64,000 nucleotides of DNA from Paracentrotus lividus (Eukaryota > Echinodermata > Echinoidea > Camarodonta > Echinidae): NCBI GenBank assembly GCA_940671915.1, contig CALNVZ010000530.1:33871-97870 (forward strand), given 5' to 3'. Positions 12,466 through 23,262 of this stretch are shown piece by piece. Each line of letters opens with the position of its first letter. Position 1 is the first letter of the stretch. The notes under the pieces are model-generated. The model had not been told where the DNA came from and searched no databases. It was given only the letters and a program-made list of their open reading frames with translations. A program made the translations under genes and the position numbers.

Positions 12466-12850
12466 ATCAATGTCTATGATATTAAAAGGCTTCAGCGCAT
12501 CCAAAACCGTGCCGCCTGCATTATTACTTAAAGCAAGGAAATTTGATCATGCCACACCTCCACTAAAAGATTTGCACTGGTTACCTGTAATTTTGTAGCA
12601 TTGATTGTATTTAAGTCTATTCATAATTTGTCTCCTCAATACATTTCAAACATGTTTTCATTTCTCACACAGTCAAATTACTCTCTACGATCTCGAACAG
12701 ACCCCCTTCTTTTGAAAATTCCAAAGATCAATTCAAAAAAATGTGAACAAACTATTAGTTTTGCAGGTCCCAAAATTTGGAATGGTCTTCCACTGAAATT
12801 CGTTCTTGTACAACAGTTCAAACATAACATTTAAGAACAAATTGAAGAAC
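12466..12850 (+). pseudogene. 3' fragment of a second LINE reverse transcriptase
   Basis: Separate from the preceding LINE. Pieces in different frames read DIKRLQRIQNRAA, ARKFDHATPPLKDLHWLPV, SIHNLSPQYISNMF, NYSLRSRTDPLLLKIPK, FAGPKIWNGLPL and FKNKLKNIFV. This order is the thumb and C-terminal end of jockey/CR1-type LINE ORF2 proteins. The catalytic part is absent. Frameshifts occur near 12540 and 12600. It lies within the 9610-13677 element, downstream of and in the same orientation as the first LINE. Confidence 0.75.
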
Positions 12851-13480
12851 ATATTTGTTCTCCCTCTGATCTGTTTATACTAACTTGGAGAGCAAGTCAC
12901 CATTCTTACTGTTGTGTTTTGGTTTTGGTTTTTTATGTGAAGCGAATTTATTTGGGGTGCGTTAAGTGCGTTATATTATGATTTGTTATTATCATTATTA
13001 TTTATTTTATTAATACATATAGAGGCTTGTTCTTTATTTCATTAACAGGATAGTGTATCAATTCTCCAGAATTATCATCCCTCATTTAAGATGTCGAAAA
13101 GAACCAATTAATGTTTTAATCTGTTTCACATTGAATATTATCATATAACACCATCTAAATAAAACCTATTTTTTGGAACAAAAATTTGAACCATTAAACC
13201 AATCCTCGCTGCTTTAATGAAAAATATTTCACGCAGGCTTATCCCTTCTTGACTGGTATTTATATTTTTCAGAGAAAAAATGGGGGGGGGTTGAAACCAA
13301 TGATTTCGGGAGCACATATATTTCATGAAAAATAATACTTCAAAATTGAGGCGCTATGGACAATATGCAAATTATCATGTAATGTATGGCCATGTGACCA
13401 AACAAAACAATATTGAAATGATCTAAGAGATATGCAGACATTTAGCTCCCTAATGTTGTTAAATATTCATATTAAACATC
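12851..13480. other. AT-rich interior of the 9610-13677 element
   Basis: No open frame of note, a short poly-G near 13281, and no recognised repeat. It is probably 3' untranslated sequence of the LINE fragment followed by the original transposon body. Confidence 0.4.
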
Positions 13481-14931
13481 CATTTTCTCAATTTTAGAGG
13501 GAAATTGGTATTTGGCGGCCATTTTATATGACTCACATATCTCAAAATGCTCAATGCTGACAAAGTGTCAGCAATCGGATTCTTGGAAATATGTTTAGGC
13601 AATCATAATCCGTTGAAAAAAAACTATAGACGCCAAAACAAGGTTAGGCCCCAAAATTGCAATCTGCTGCTGGACTATCCTGTTTGGGGAGAAGACGATA
13701 GCAAAGAGGGAGTTGCGCATGCGCAGACTGATTTTTGCTCTGGAGCTACCGTAGTGATGGTCTACCGTACTAGACTATGGGATGGTTCCCGATAATGTCG
13801 CTAGTTTTCCATTTCCGCAGGGTTGAAAAATCCACCACGCTCCTGTCATATGAAAATTCGTTTTATAACAGGGCAACATCAATGCGATATGTCGCATATC
13901 TTCTAATTTGCAATACAGCTAGAAAAAAAATAAAAGATACCACCGCTCACTCCAATCTGACTCGGCTGAATCAACTGGAAAAGGCCGGCATTAACTGTGT
14001 GTTTATACGTATATTAAAAGCAAATGCACGGCATGTACCTGTCATATTGATTTATGCGGCCTCGTTCAAAACAATTCACATTTCTTTACCCCCTAGCGAT
14101 AGTTGCGTATGTAAACAAACGAGATCAAACCTCGACGTCTTTGATTCCCAATGAAAAAATTAAAGTGATTGTTGAGACAGGATTATTGGGGCCCCAAATT
14201 AGTTTTATACTTCTATTACTATATAGAAAACAATCATAATCATGGATTCTTTACCTAAACTTTTCAAAATATGTCCCAACATCAGGAAATATCCAGTCAT
14301 AACTAGTAACCAAACATTATCAATGATTTGAGAGAACCACAACCTAAGTTCGAATCACTATTAAAGGGTAATGAATCAGAACACAACTGAATCAATTTTG
14401 TTGCAAGAAAACAGGTGCGGGCTTGGGTCTGGCATTTTTCAACGAAATTACTACTCCCTCAATTTATTTTCTCCCTATTATAAAGAAAGAAGGGAAATGT
14501 AATCATTGTATTCATTCCAGAACTACAAATTTTAACAAAAGGTCTGCTTAATTTCCACTCGTTTGAAACGCACCCACACGCTGCTGTTTTTTAATGGCAA
14601 CTGGAAACAAGTGGCATAAGTCATTTTTAATTAGTATCTAACTCCATGTGTCCCTCATGTAGGCTAAAATTTCATTTTGCACTCCATTCTTGCTTTGTGC
14701 AGACAGGTTAGGCAGTCGGTATCATGGTTTTGATGAGTAACGTACAAAACTTGATTCCTTTTGTTATTTGATGATAAAGAAAATATTGCAGTTTTCTGGC
14801 AATTAACTACAACACAAAACATATTCAAATAGATTTAATTTTCTATTATCTACAAGATAATATGGAAAATATGCAACTAAATGCTCATCATGTACCACCT
14901 CTTCCCCTTCCAATCCTCCTAGCCATCGTGG

Positions 14932-14960
14932 GGGGAGAGAGAGAGAGAGAGAGAGAGAGA
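14932..14960. repeat. (GA)n microsatellite
   Basis: GGGG followed by an uninterrupted GA run, inside the 13771-15462 element. Confidence 0.9.
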
Positions 14961-14985
14961 CATAGGGGGTGGGGAGAGAAATATA

Positions 14986-15118
14986 AAAGCAATAATCATG
15001 TACACTTGAAGGCTTAAATTTGACAATGACAACAGAGTTCGAAAGATTAATAATGTGTTGATACAGCTCTGCTGTCATTGTCATTTTGACCCTTCATGTG
15101 TACATGATTATTGTTTTT
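14986..15118. repeat. Inverted repeat, ~55-bp arms
   Basis: AATAATCATGTACACTTGAA at about 14990 is answered by TTCATGTGTACATGATTATT near 15093-15112. Further in, TGACAATGACA pairs with TGTCATTGTCA. The loop is about 30 bp. It may mark the centre of a hairpin element or a nested MITE. Confidence 0.75.
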
Positions 15119-15847
15119 ATAAGCACATTAACCGGAATCCTGATCAATCGGTGCCTTCGAAATGGAACATTTTCAGACGCCAAACCGAACGAGGTTGAGA
15201 ATGCCTCGTGGCATTGCACGCACTTATTGAAAGGTGGCGAAATGTGTAATACACGCAACAAATGGGGACATTGCCAAGGTGATCGATTTTCGTAATGTTT
15301 ATTACTCTTAAATTCTATTTTGAATGCTGGTGCAAAATCTAAGATATGCGACATTATAGAATTTGCTTTATATATTATTTTATACATTATCATATCCCTA
15401 AAGTGTGGTGGGATGGCTAACCCTGGGAGAAGTCACAATTTGAGCAACCATCCTATAGTCTATACTGCTTCCAGAGCCGCTTATTATTTCGTGCAACGGC
15501 TTATTATTTTTTTTAAATTGATATTTGTTACTAACAAACAAAACGTTATTCATTGATATGAAAAGGCACTGGAGACATAAAGTTATTTACCAAGATATAT
15601 CTTGGTAACCATTATCACATCTCGTGATATAGCAATATTTGATAACTTGCTAACTTGAACCTTGACCAGTCTCGGTTTGTTTGTTGTTTTGCCAAGACCC
15701 GTAGGTTACTAGGTTCACACTGCTGATCTGATCAACTCGATCAAGCCCGATCACCATATTTGGGAGCATTTTAGCTTGGTCGGCAATGGACGGGAAGGGT
15801 GATCGGGGTCAATCTACCTTGATCTTCCTTGATCGGCCTCACTAGCC

Positions 15848-15895
15848 CTTCCTACTCGATATTTTTTGACATGTCAAAAAATATCGAGTAGGAAG
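15848..15895. repeat. 48-bp perfect palindrome
   Basis: Two 24-bp perfect arms meet at CATG. The left arm begins CTTCCTACTCGATATTTTTT and the right arm mirrors it without a mismatch. It lies in the left terminal region of the 15709-19374 element and includes one of its iterated CTCGAT words. Confidence 0.95.
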
Positions 15896-16804
15896 CCCGA
15901 GCTTCAGCAGTTCGGGTAGTGATCGAGAAGAGGTCGAGTCGATCGGAAACCGGTCGTATAATGAATCTAGTTTGGTCGGGATGATTTCCTCCCGATCTGC
16001 AGTTCCCGATCAACTCGATTCATACTCGAGTCATACTCGATACTACATGATGGGTTTCCAATCATCTCGATTAAGATTTTTTTACAGCTCGACCTCAGGT
16101 TCAGGGCAGCTATTGATCTCTCCGACCGAACTCGATCACGACTCGACCTATATTCGACCACACTCGATATACTTCTCGATCGCACTCGACAATAGTCGAA
16201 CACATGCTGCTGATTTGTTTGAGGTTGTGTTTGATATAAAATACAAGAAATCAAGAAATTTTATTCTAAACTATAGAACTATTATTATTCTAAATCTGAA
16301 GAAGTATCAATGTCGAAACAACATGAGCAAGGACTGTATGCCATGGCGGGGCGGACAGGCTTATTTAATTCACTCAGGTAGAGCATAGCAAAAAAAGAAA
16401 CATGTCTTCCTCCCCTCCTTGATCAGCTCCTTAGAATTATCCAAAATATTAATTTCCCAAATGATTGGAAGAAGCTAGTAGTAAAAAGATTAAAAAACTG
16501 ATAATGTTTTTGCTTCGTATGCCAGAATGAATGGTGGAAGAAATGGATAATATAACGTTTTTATTTTCGTTATTATAGCATGGTAAATACAAATAGAAGG
16601 GGAAAAGTAAAAGCAACGATTACGGGTTATTTTGTTGTTATTTTGTTTCGTTTTTTAAAAACTGATCATAAATAATAATAATAAAATCAGCTGAAAATCT
16701 GTATGGAGAGGGGCCATTTTTGATAAACTATGTTTCCTTATAATATTAATAATATGACAGGTATAATGTTTATTGGCCTTCTTTTCATTTTTACATAATA
16801 TATA

Positions 16805-17000
16805 CAGTGCGTCCCAAAAAAGAACTATACATTTTTTAAAAGGCTACCAAATTGAAAAATATATGATTCTTGGGGGGGGGGAAAGCTCTGATGTATATAA
16901 AGCTCATATCCTCAACTATCATTATGACACACAAAAAAAAAAAATCCGAAAATAAAAAATTCTTCAGTGAACAATGCCCACTTTTATGAGTGGCGCCAAA
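16805..17000 (+). mobile_element. Solo arm of the CAGTGCGTCCC foldback MITE
   Basis: Starts CAGTGCGTCCCAAAAAAGAA after TA, continues through ATATGATTCTTGG and CTATCATTATGACAC to CAATGCCCACTTTTATGAG, then diverges. It matches the left arm of the element at 17350-18611. No matching right end was found, so it is a partial copy. It usefully provides the uninterrupted version of the site where the 17954-18515 MITE landed. Confidence 0.7.
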
Positions 17001-17953
17001 GGAGGGGGATGCAAGGGGATGGCATAAAGTGGGTAGTCGACCGTTCGCTTTTAAGTTGAAAAAATAAAAGCTAGATCCGTTTTGAACGTTAATGCAGTAC
17101 AATGACATGTGCCAATGTTTATTTAGAAAAGAAAAAAAAAGAATACCTAACAGGATCGAAATAAAGTACCTAAATACTTTTAGGATTCTTAGATATTTTG
17201 TTTTATATCGCTCTTCTTTTTTTTTCTTTTTTTTTTTTGAAAAATGAAGGTCAATGAAAGAAAAGGCGGTAAAACTGGCAAAGGGATTGTTTTTTTGTTT
17301 TTTTCTTTAATTTTATAATGTTTAATGATAACTGTTCAAAACGATTATATAGTGCGTCCCAAAAAGAACTATACACTTTTTAAATGGCTATCAAATACAA
17401 AAATAAAAAATATATGATTCTTGGAGAAAAGGTTTATATGGACATAGAGCTCATATCCTGAACTATCATTATGACACAAGAAATTCCGAAAATAACGCAT
17501 TCTTCAGTGAGCAATGCCCACTTTTGTGAAGGACACAAAAATTAGCCTGCGCAGGAATTCGCTATTCATTTAACATCTTTGTATGGCATGCCAGGAGGAA
17601 ATCAAACAATAATGGAATAAATCCGCTAACATAAAAAATATACCGAAAGTCGGGAATAAACAATCAATATTATGCAAAATGGATTTTAAAAAAAAATTTT
17701 TTTACCGTTTTGTTTTCATGTCATTGATTTTTGCTTTGACTTCGGTTTATTTTTGTCTTAGTTTGTTGCCCGATTTATTCCATTATTAGTTGAATCCCTA
17801 ATGGCGTGCCATACAAAGGTGATAAATGAATAGAGAATTACTGCGCATGCTAATATTTATGTCCTTCACAAAAGTGGGCATTGCTCACTGAAGAATGCGT
17901 TATTTTGGAAATGTTTGTGTCATAATGATAGTTGAGGATATGAGCTTTATATG

Positions 17954-18515
17954 CACTGTTAGAACGCGGTTTAAAAATTTCGCTGTTTAAAAAAATGTTG
18001 GTTTTAAAGTTATACATTCTTGTTTAATATTTAAACATTGTTGGTTTTATAGCCTTAGACAAGATTTGTTTAAAGATTAGAGTTTAGATATTAAACAGTT
18101 TTGTTCAACAAAAAAAGGGAGAGGCAAATGCCACGTGATAGTCATGAGCTAATGGCATCACTCGTTACATGCAAGGTAAAATCGGCGCAACATTAATCAT
18201 GGCGAAGGACTGATGCCTCACACATTAACTGAGTGTATGGACTGATGAGTTGGCACAGTGGATAGAGCGTCTGCCTTTTATTCGAAAGCTCGTGAGTTCA
18301 ATACCCGGCCGCGTAAACCAAAAGTTGGAGCGTTTTTATTTTTAGAGAGAAGCGTTATACAATACAGTTGATATTTTAAACAACCATTAAACAACATGTT
18401 GTTTAAACTTTTGAACAACAAGAGTGTTAAAGTTTGAAACAACGCTGTGCGATTCACCGTTTAACACGCAGTTGTTGAAGATGTAAAACAACTTGTCTAA
18501 TTTTTTCTAACAGTG
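17954..18515. mobile_element. Nested MITE with CACTGTTAGAA ends
   Basis: CACTGTTAGAA at the left is matched by TTCTAACAGTG at the right. It interrupts the right arm of the 17350-18611 foldback element: the uninterrupted arm reads CTTTATATACATC (complement of about 16890-16905), here split into CTTTATATG and TACATC. The exact target duplication is ambiguous, probably TA. The interior contains AACAACATGTTGTT near 18390 and a tRNA-like segment. No coding potential. Confidence 0.8.
18245..18318 (+). ncRNA. tRNA-derived (SINE-like) segment inside a MITE
   Basis: It looks like the body of a tRNA: TGGCACAGTGG as an A box (18251-18261) with GATAGAGCG, then an anticodon-arm-like CTGCCTTTTATTCGAAAG, then a B box-like GAGTTCAATACCC at 18294-18306 and GGCCGCG. 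The arms are imperfect, no CCA is encoded, and the acceptor stem does not pair well, so I do not call a functional tRNA. It is more likely a SINE head or a decayed tRNA captured by the MITE. Confidence 0.55.
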
Positions 18516-19106
18516 TACATCTAAAGTTTTTCCCCAAGAACCATATATATATATATTTTTTTTAACTTGGTAGCCATTTCGAAAGTGTATAGTTATTTTA
18601 GGGACGCACTGTAGTATAAAATTACTGCCATGCGGCAAATCGTTAACGAAATTGAAAAGATTCTTGTTCATCCGACCCAATGATATAATATATAAACAAT
18701 TATTTTTTTAACCAACTTCTTCCCAAAATTGTCCTTTTCAATCATTATAAAGCAATTAAATTCATTTTGTGACTTCTTCCTTTTTAAAGGACAACTTCTA
18801 CCACTTCGCCCAAAAGTGCAAATCATTTAATTCCACATCCAAAACAAAGATCTTTCCCTACAAAACGGAACAAGAATACGAAGCTTGTCCTAGCTGTCAA
18901 TCTACTCGGATCAAAATCGTGTAATCGTGTAGATGTCTAGTTTGTCGGGAAGAGGTCGAGTATTGATCGTGTAATGATCGTGTATACATCGAATCAAATC
19001 GAAGTAATCGAGTGTTGATCGTGGTGGTTATCGAGGAGAGATCGGACATCATCGTGTATGGATCGTAAACGATCGAACAGGGGATTGGGATGGGCTCGTG
19101 TAGATA

Positions 19107-19300
19107 ATAATAATAATAACAATACAGGTTTCTTATAAAGCGCTTTACCTGTTAAGACCAAAGTGCTTACAGAATATTATTACCCCGGTCATTGGATTCG
19201 TTTTCGATCCCGCACTTTACAGTGCACAATCTCCACTCCCTGAGGAGCATTCCAGCCGGTCGCCTGTTAGGCGCACACCCAATCAAGCACTAGGTCGAGA
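19107..19300 (-). mobile_element. SINE-like dispersed repeat with (TAA)n tail
   Basis: A run of TAATAATAATAA is followed by TTCTTATAAAGCGCTTTACC, CAAAGTGCTTACAG and ATTACCCCGGTC, then a GC-rich block with GGAGCATTCCAGCCGGTCGC. AGCGCTTTAC-type words next to a (TAA)n run are common in short retroposons of marine invertebrates. The orientation is inferred from the tail. It interrupts the GATCGAG-rich right end of the 15709-19374 element. Confidence 0.5.
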
Positions 19301-20097
19301 ATGATCGGGGGAAAATTGATGTTTTGACCTGGTCGGGTTCGATCGAGTTGATCAGATCGGCAGTGTGAACCTAGCATTAAAAACGTATAGAAATATATAT
19401 GTACAGACATGTATACAGTATAAACATATAAACATAATTATAGAGAGACACACTATATATCATTTTAAAGAAGTTTACTGTAAAAATATGGCCCCATTTA
19501 GAAATTACTAAAAAATTAGCAAAAAGTGCAAAAACGTGATTTTGCACTAATTTATTCAATTACTGAAAAAAAGAAGATATCTCGGCTAATAATGGTCAGA
19601 TCTATGTAAAATTTTGTATGGATGTTGAGGCACATGTTATATAACCTTGTAGTCTTTGTTTGTATTTTGAGATAACACTTTATTAATTATGCAAATTTAT
19701 GCAAATTAAAGGTCTATTTTTAGAAATTTATCAATATTTTGTTTTAAAAATTGATATGAAGCCCAATTTTTTTTTTGTTAAAAGTTGCTGAGTATAATAC
19801 TCAACAAAATTATGATTCAAAATTTGGACTTTCTCATGAATTCCTTTATATTATTTTGCTTTATTACTTTCTATTGTTTTCAATTGTTTGTATTTTTATG
19901 TATTTCTTAATGTTTTTGGCTATTTTATGTTTCTGAAATGTGCCTTGATTGATTTCCAGATATCAAAGATGATGCTTAGACTTTTAAATGCAATTAGGAG
20001 TGTTGTAGATCAATTCAGGTGAATTGTACATTCAGTACACAAATGGGCAATAATTTAATTTTTCGATATTTTAAAACTTTCATAATATATATATCTA

Positions 20098-20102
<5 letters not shown>

Positions 20103-20157
<55 letters not shown>
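20103..20157. repeat. (TA)n microsatellite within the tandem unit
   Basis: A long alternating TA run at the conserved position of the 1.33-kb unit. Confidence 0.9.
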
Positions 20158-20160
<3 letters not shown>

Positions 20161-21210
20161 CTTTTATTCTTCTTTCATTTTCTCTTCTTTTATTTCTAAT
20201 GTATTCCCTTGTTTTATCCTTAACTTGTATTTCTCTTATATTTCTTCCTTCTATTTGCGCTTTATCATTGAAATGTGTTTCTTTGACTTTATGGACATAT
20301 AACATACCAAGACTATGCCTACCGAAGTCATTCTACACCGTACGCTAAATCGCTCGACTACCGTCCTGTTTGGGGAGAAGACGATAGCAAAAAGGGAGTT
20401 GCGCATGCGCAGTTCGATTTTGCTCTGGAGCTACCGTAGTGATGGTCTACCGTACTGCTCCGAAAGCCGCTTATTATTTCGTGCAACGGCTTATTATTTT
20501 TTTGGAATTGATATTTGTTACTAACAAACAAAACGTTATTCATTGATATGAACAGGCACTGGAAACATAAAGTTATTTACCAAGATATATCTTGGTAACC
20601 ATTATCACATCTCGTGATATAGCAATATTTGATAACTTGCTAACTTGAACCTTGACCAGTTTCAGTTTGTTTGTTGTTTTGCCAAGACCCGTAGGTTACT
20701 TTAAAAACGTATAGAAATATATTTGTACAGACTTTTATACAGTATAAACATATAAAACATAATTATAGAGAGACACATTTTGAAGAAGTTTTTTGTAAAA
20801 ATATGGCCCCATTTAGAAATTACTCAAAAATAAGCAAAAAGTGCAAAAACGTGATTTTACACTAATTTATTCAATTATTGAAAAAAAGAAGATATCTCGG
20901 CTAATAATGTTTTATTACTTTCTATTGTTTTCAATTGTTTGTATTTTTATGTATTTCTTAATGTTTTTGGCTCTTTTATGTTTCTGAAATGTACCTTGAT
21001 TGATTTCAAGATATCCAAGATGATGCTTAGACTTTTAAATTCAATTAGGAGTGTTGTAGAGCAATTCAGGTGAATCGTGCATTCAGTACACAAATGGGCA
21101 ATAATTGAATTGTTTTTAAACTTTCAAAATTACACGTCAAAACAATGGTTCCTTACATAATAACGTTTTTTATAGAGACTGAATTATGACTGTTCTGACT
21201 GGGGGAGGGG

Positions 21211-21760
21211 TCTCGGCCAATTTAAACAACTATAAAACATCAATGACTGCTGCGCAACCGCATTGAAGCTCCGTACACGAACGTGTATTACTCTATTGGA
21301 ATGGGTATGGTGTCTTATATCAACAAACCATCTTTCAGTCTAAACCCTAACTTCATTGTATCAAACGAAATGATAATGAATCAGGTATCAGTCTAGGCCC
21401 TATGTAGAAAAAAAAATCGAATTATAAGCATCGACTTTAAATCGCTAGTATCAACTTAATAGTAATATTACTTATCAAATCAAAGGGGAAAAATCTTTAA
21501 ACTGATAACGAATGATGAGTCTGCACTCTCCATTCCTCTGAGGTGCAACTATTTCCTTTATGCTGTGATCCCTACGTATTTGTTTATTTTTTTAACGATG
21601 CATTTTAATATTGTATAACTTATGTAGGAATTTCTTCCTTTTTTAATGATGCAAGAGTTCTTGAAAAATATGGACTCAGATCCCTAAACTGCTAATTGTT
21701 GCCTGCTAGGATTTTTATGGGGGGTCGGAAATTGAAAAGTGGACCTTTTCAGAAGGAGTA
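21211..21760. other. Unassigned AT-rich sequence after the array
   Basis: No open frame over 100 codons and no recognised repeat. It begins where homology to the tandem unit ends. Confidence 0.4.
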
Positions 21761-21764
21761 AACT

Positions 21765-22740
21765 TTTCGAGCGCGAGCCGAACATTTTGCCTTATAACAG
21801 TATATTTTACTTTATAATTTTCTGTTTAATTCTTTTACGAGGTGATGATCACCTCCCTTTTAGCTAAATAAGTTGTGAGCACGAAGTGAGAATGGTAAAT
21901 TAATTTACATTTTCATTACTTCACTTGTGGAGTCAGGAATCAGTCCATGGGCCTTTTAATGATAACTCTAGGAGCGCAAAGATCTAGCCGAAAATTTTGA
22001 CTCATAATGTCCTGAAGGTAGTGTATTTTCTGACACATTTTGCCTCTTATACTTACGGATCCGTAATAGATTTTATATAAATTACGGGTGCGCCCGCACC
22101 TTCCGCCCCCCCCCCGCCCCGTCCCCCCCCCCTGGATCCGCGCCTGGTGTTTTGAAATTGAAAAATGGAGTTTTTTGCCAGATTTGAACTTGAGGGCGCA
22201 AAGCGCGAGCCAGAAATTTTTTGTTATAATGACATAAAGGTAGTGTATTTTTTAACACATTTTACCTCTTATGCTCACAGACCCGTAATTATGATTTGTA
22301 TAAGGTTTAGACATTTGAAAAGTAAACATTTTACAAGGATTGAACTTGCGAACGCGAAGCGCGAGCCGGAAATTCTGCTGCTTAATGGCATGAATACGGT
22401 ATGTTATGTACAATTTGTCTCTTACATCTTTCTTTTTTCTTTTAATTCTTTCATAACTTGATGATCACCTCCCTTTGTGAAAAAATAGTGGACCTTGCCA
22501 GTACAGAGAGCCCTTTGCCTTGTATTTCAGGCATATTGTGCCTCATATATATTTTTAATAGTCCTTCACAGACGGATGACAAAGTTCCAAAAGATACAAA
22601 CGAGAAACGCGAGTGAAAGAAAATCACATGAATGCTGTGCATTTGCAGCACATTTCTTTTGAGCCTATAATTCGGCCTTTCGAACGGGAGGGAACATGGC
22701 GAGCGCGAAGCGCGAGCCGAAAATTTTGGTTATGATGACA
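21765..22740. repeat. Degenerate ~200-bp tandem repeat with GCGAAGCGCGAGCCG core
   Basis: The core GCGCGAGCCGAAAATTTTG, or close variants, recurs near 21770, 21990, 22195, 22350 and 22695. Each time it is followed by AATGACAT-type words, GGTAGTGTATTTT and ACACATTTTGCCTCTTAT. Units are 160-340 bp and strongly diverged, with the GC-rich core best conserved. Short open frames are repeat-derived. Related GCGCGAGCG words occur singly near 52450 and 52535. Confidence 0.65.
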
Positions 22741-23262
22741 TTGAGGCTGCACATTTGCTTTTCTTTTTCTTTTTTTTTTTTTTTAGATTCCTACAAAACA
22801 AGATGACCATCATGCACCTACCTTGAAAAACTGAAATGTGAGCATGAAGTCGAGAGGAAAAACTTTTAATAAAGGACTCGTGTTCATTCTTATTGTAATA
22901 TTTCCTCAAAACCAGGATGAAGGATGGGGGAGGGGGGGGTGCTGCAGCCCCTCAATTTTTCCAGTAGATATTTAAAAAAAAAAAAGCTTGTATACTTTCC
23001 TCGTGTTCAGCCCATCAACATTTTAATCACCCCTCAAGGCCTTTCAAAAGCGCTCGTGGTCTCTGAAAATAATGATTTATGCGAGAGCCAGCGAAAATAT
23101 TGCACAGATCTATCTAAAAAAGGGCGATTTGAGCACTATTTGTATATTTATTAATATTTAGCTCATGAACATTTGAAAATTAGTAAGTAGGTCTATTTAA
23201 GAATCCGTTTCACACCCTGTTTTCCTCTCTTTTCTCTTTCTCTTTTTTTTTTTTTTTTTTTT
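22741..23262. other. Low-complexity flank
   Basis: Contains poly-T (about 22760-22783, 23247-23263), poly-G (22928-22938) and poly-A runs. No gene seen. Confidence 0.5.

Larger units (their letters stand above)
9610..13677. mobile_element. 4.07-kb TIR element with 3-bp TSD inserted in the tandem repeat
   Basis: The empty site CGACTACCGTCCTGTTTGGG is intact near 20360. Here it is split after CCGTCC, and TCC is repeated at the far end (9607-9609 and 13678-13680). Ends are TAGTCTAGC and, reversed, TAGTCCAGC. Long inverted arms continue inward: CCTTGTTTTGGCGTCTATAG at about 9633 against its complement at about 13620-13645, then CCGATTGCTGACA, TCAGCATTGAGCATTTTGAG and TGGCCGCCAAA against matching complements at 13510-13585. 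A 3-bp duplication fits PIF/Harbinger- or CACTA-like insertion. No transposase is seen. The interior is occupied by two LINE remnants. Confidence 0.8.
13771..15462. mobile_element. 1.69-kb TIR element with TAC target duplication
   Basis: The empty site CTACCGTACTGCTCC is intact near 20450. Here TAC is duplicated (13768-13770 and 15463-15465) around an insert. Its ends are TAGACTATGGGATGGTT and, reversed, TAGACTATAGGATGGTT. The short open frames inside (for example 13777-14154) show no recognisable domain. The 3-bp duplication and TAG(T/A)C ends resemble the 9610-13677 element, so both may use related machinery. Confidence 0.75.
17350..18611. mobile_element. Foldback Tc1/mariner-type MITE (AGTGCGTCCC ends)
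   Basis: Left end AGTGCGTCCCAAAAAGAACT, right end GGGACGCACTG, with TA outside both (17348-17349 and 18612-18613). Arms are several hundred bp. GAGCAATGCCCACTTTTGTG at about 17510 pairs with CACAAAAGTGGGCATTGCTC at about 17868, and GGCATGCCAGG-type sequence on the left pairs with GGCGTGCCATACAAAG on the right. Without its 562-bp internal insertion it would be about 700 bp and almost all stem. Confidence 0.85.
15709..19374. mobile_element. 3.67-kb TIR element with GATCGAG-iterated termini
   Basis: The host unit GTAGGTTACTTTAAAAACG is split here. The left end is CTAGGTTCACACTGCTGATC and the right end, reversed, CTAGGTTCACACTGCCGATC; both continue with TGATCAACTCGATC. A clean target duplication cannot be read. 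For about 500 bp inward from each end the sequence is packed with degenerate TCGA-centred words (GATCGAG, GATCGGG, ACTCGAT, GTCGAAC), about one every 15-25 bp. No transposase frame is present. The interior contains an arm-only MITE, a foldback mariner-type element with a nested MITE and tRNA-like segment, and a SINE-like repeat. I cannot name the family. Confidence 0.75.
1..21210. repeat. Tandem array of a ~1.33-kb repeat unit, interrupted by insertions
   Basis: The same landmark (TAACTTGCTAACTTGAACC) occurs at 1, about 4879, 15645 and 20633. From 19377 to 20700 one full unit is seen, giving a period near 1.33 kb. Removing the 3.67-kb insertion at 15709-19374 from the 15645-20633 spacing gives the same period. 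Each unit has a fixed order: a TTTAAAAACGTATAG block, a block with CTCAACAAAATTATGA, a (TA)n tract, a CTTTTATTCTTCTTTCAT block, a block with GGAGTTGCGCATGCGCAG, and the palindrome CCAAGATATATCTTGG. Unit 4 carries an internal deletion and stops near GGGGAGGGGTC at about 21210. No coding potential or transposon termini were recognised in the unit. It could be a satellite or tandem copies of a non-autonomous element. Confidence 0.8.

Noticed and set aside
13777..14239. Open frames of 125 and 61 codons as a transposase fragment in the 13771-15462 element
   Set aside because: No catalytic or DNA-binding motif is visible, and composition matches the surrounding non-coding sequence.
18245..18318. 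Functional tRNA gene
   Set aside because: Box-like motifs are present, but the arms do not pair well and it sits inside a MITE. Kept only as a tRNA-derived segment.
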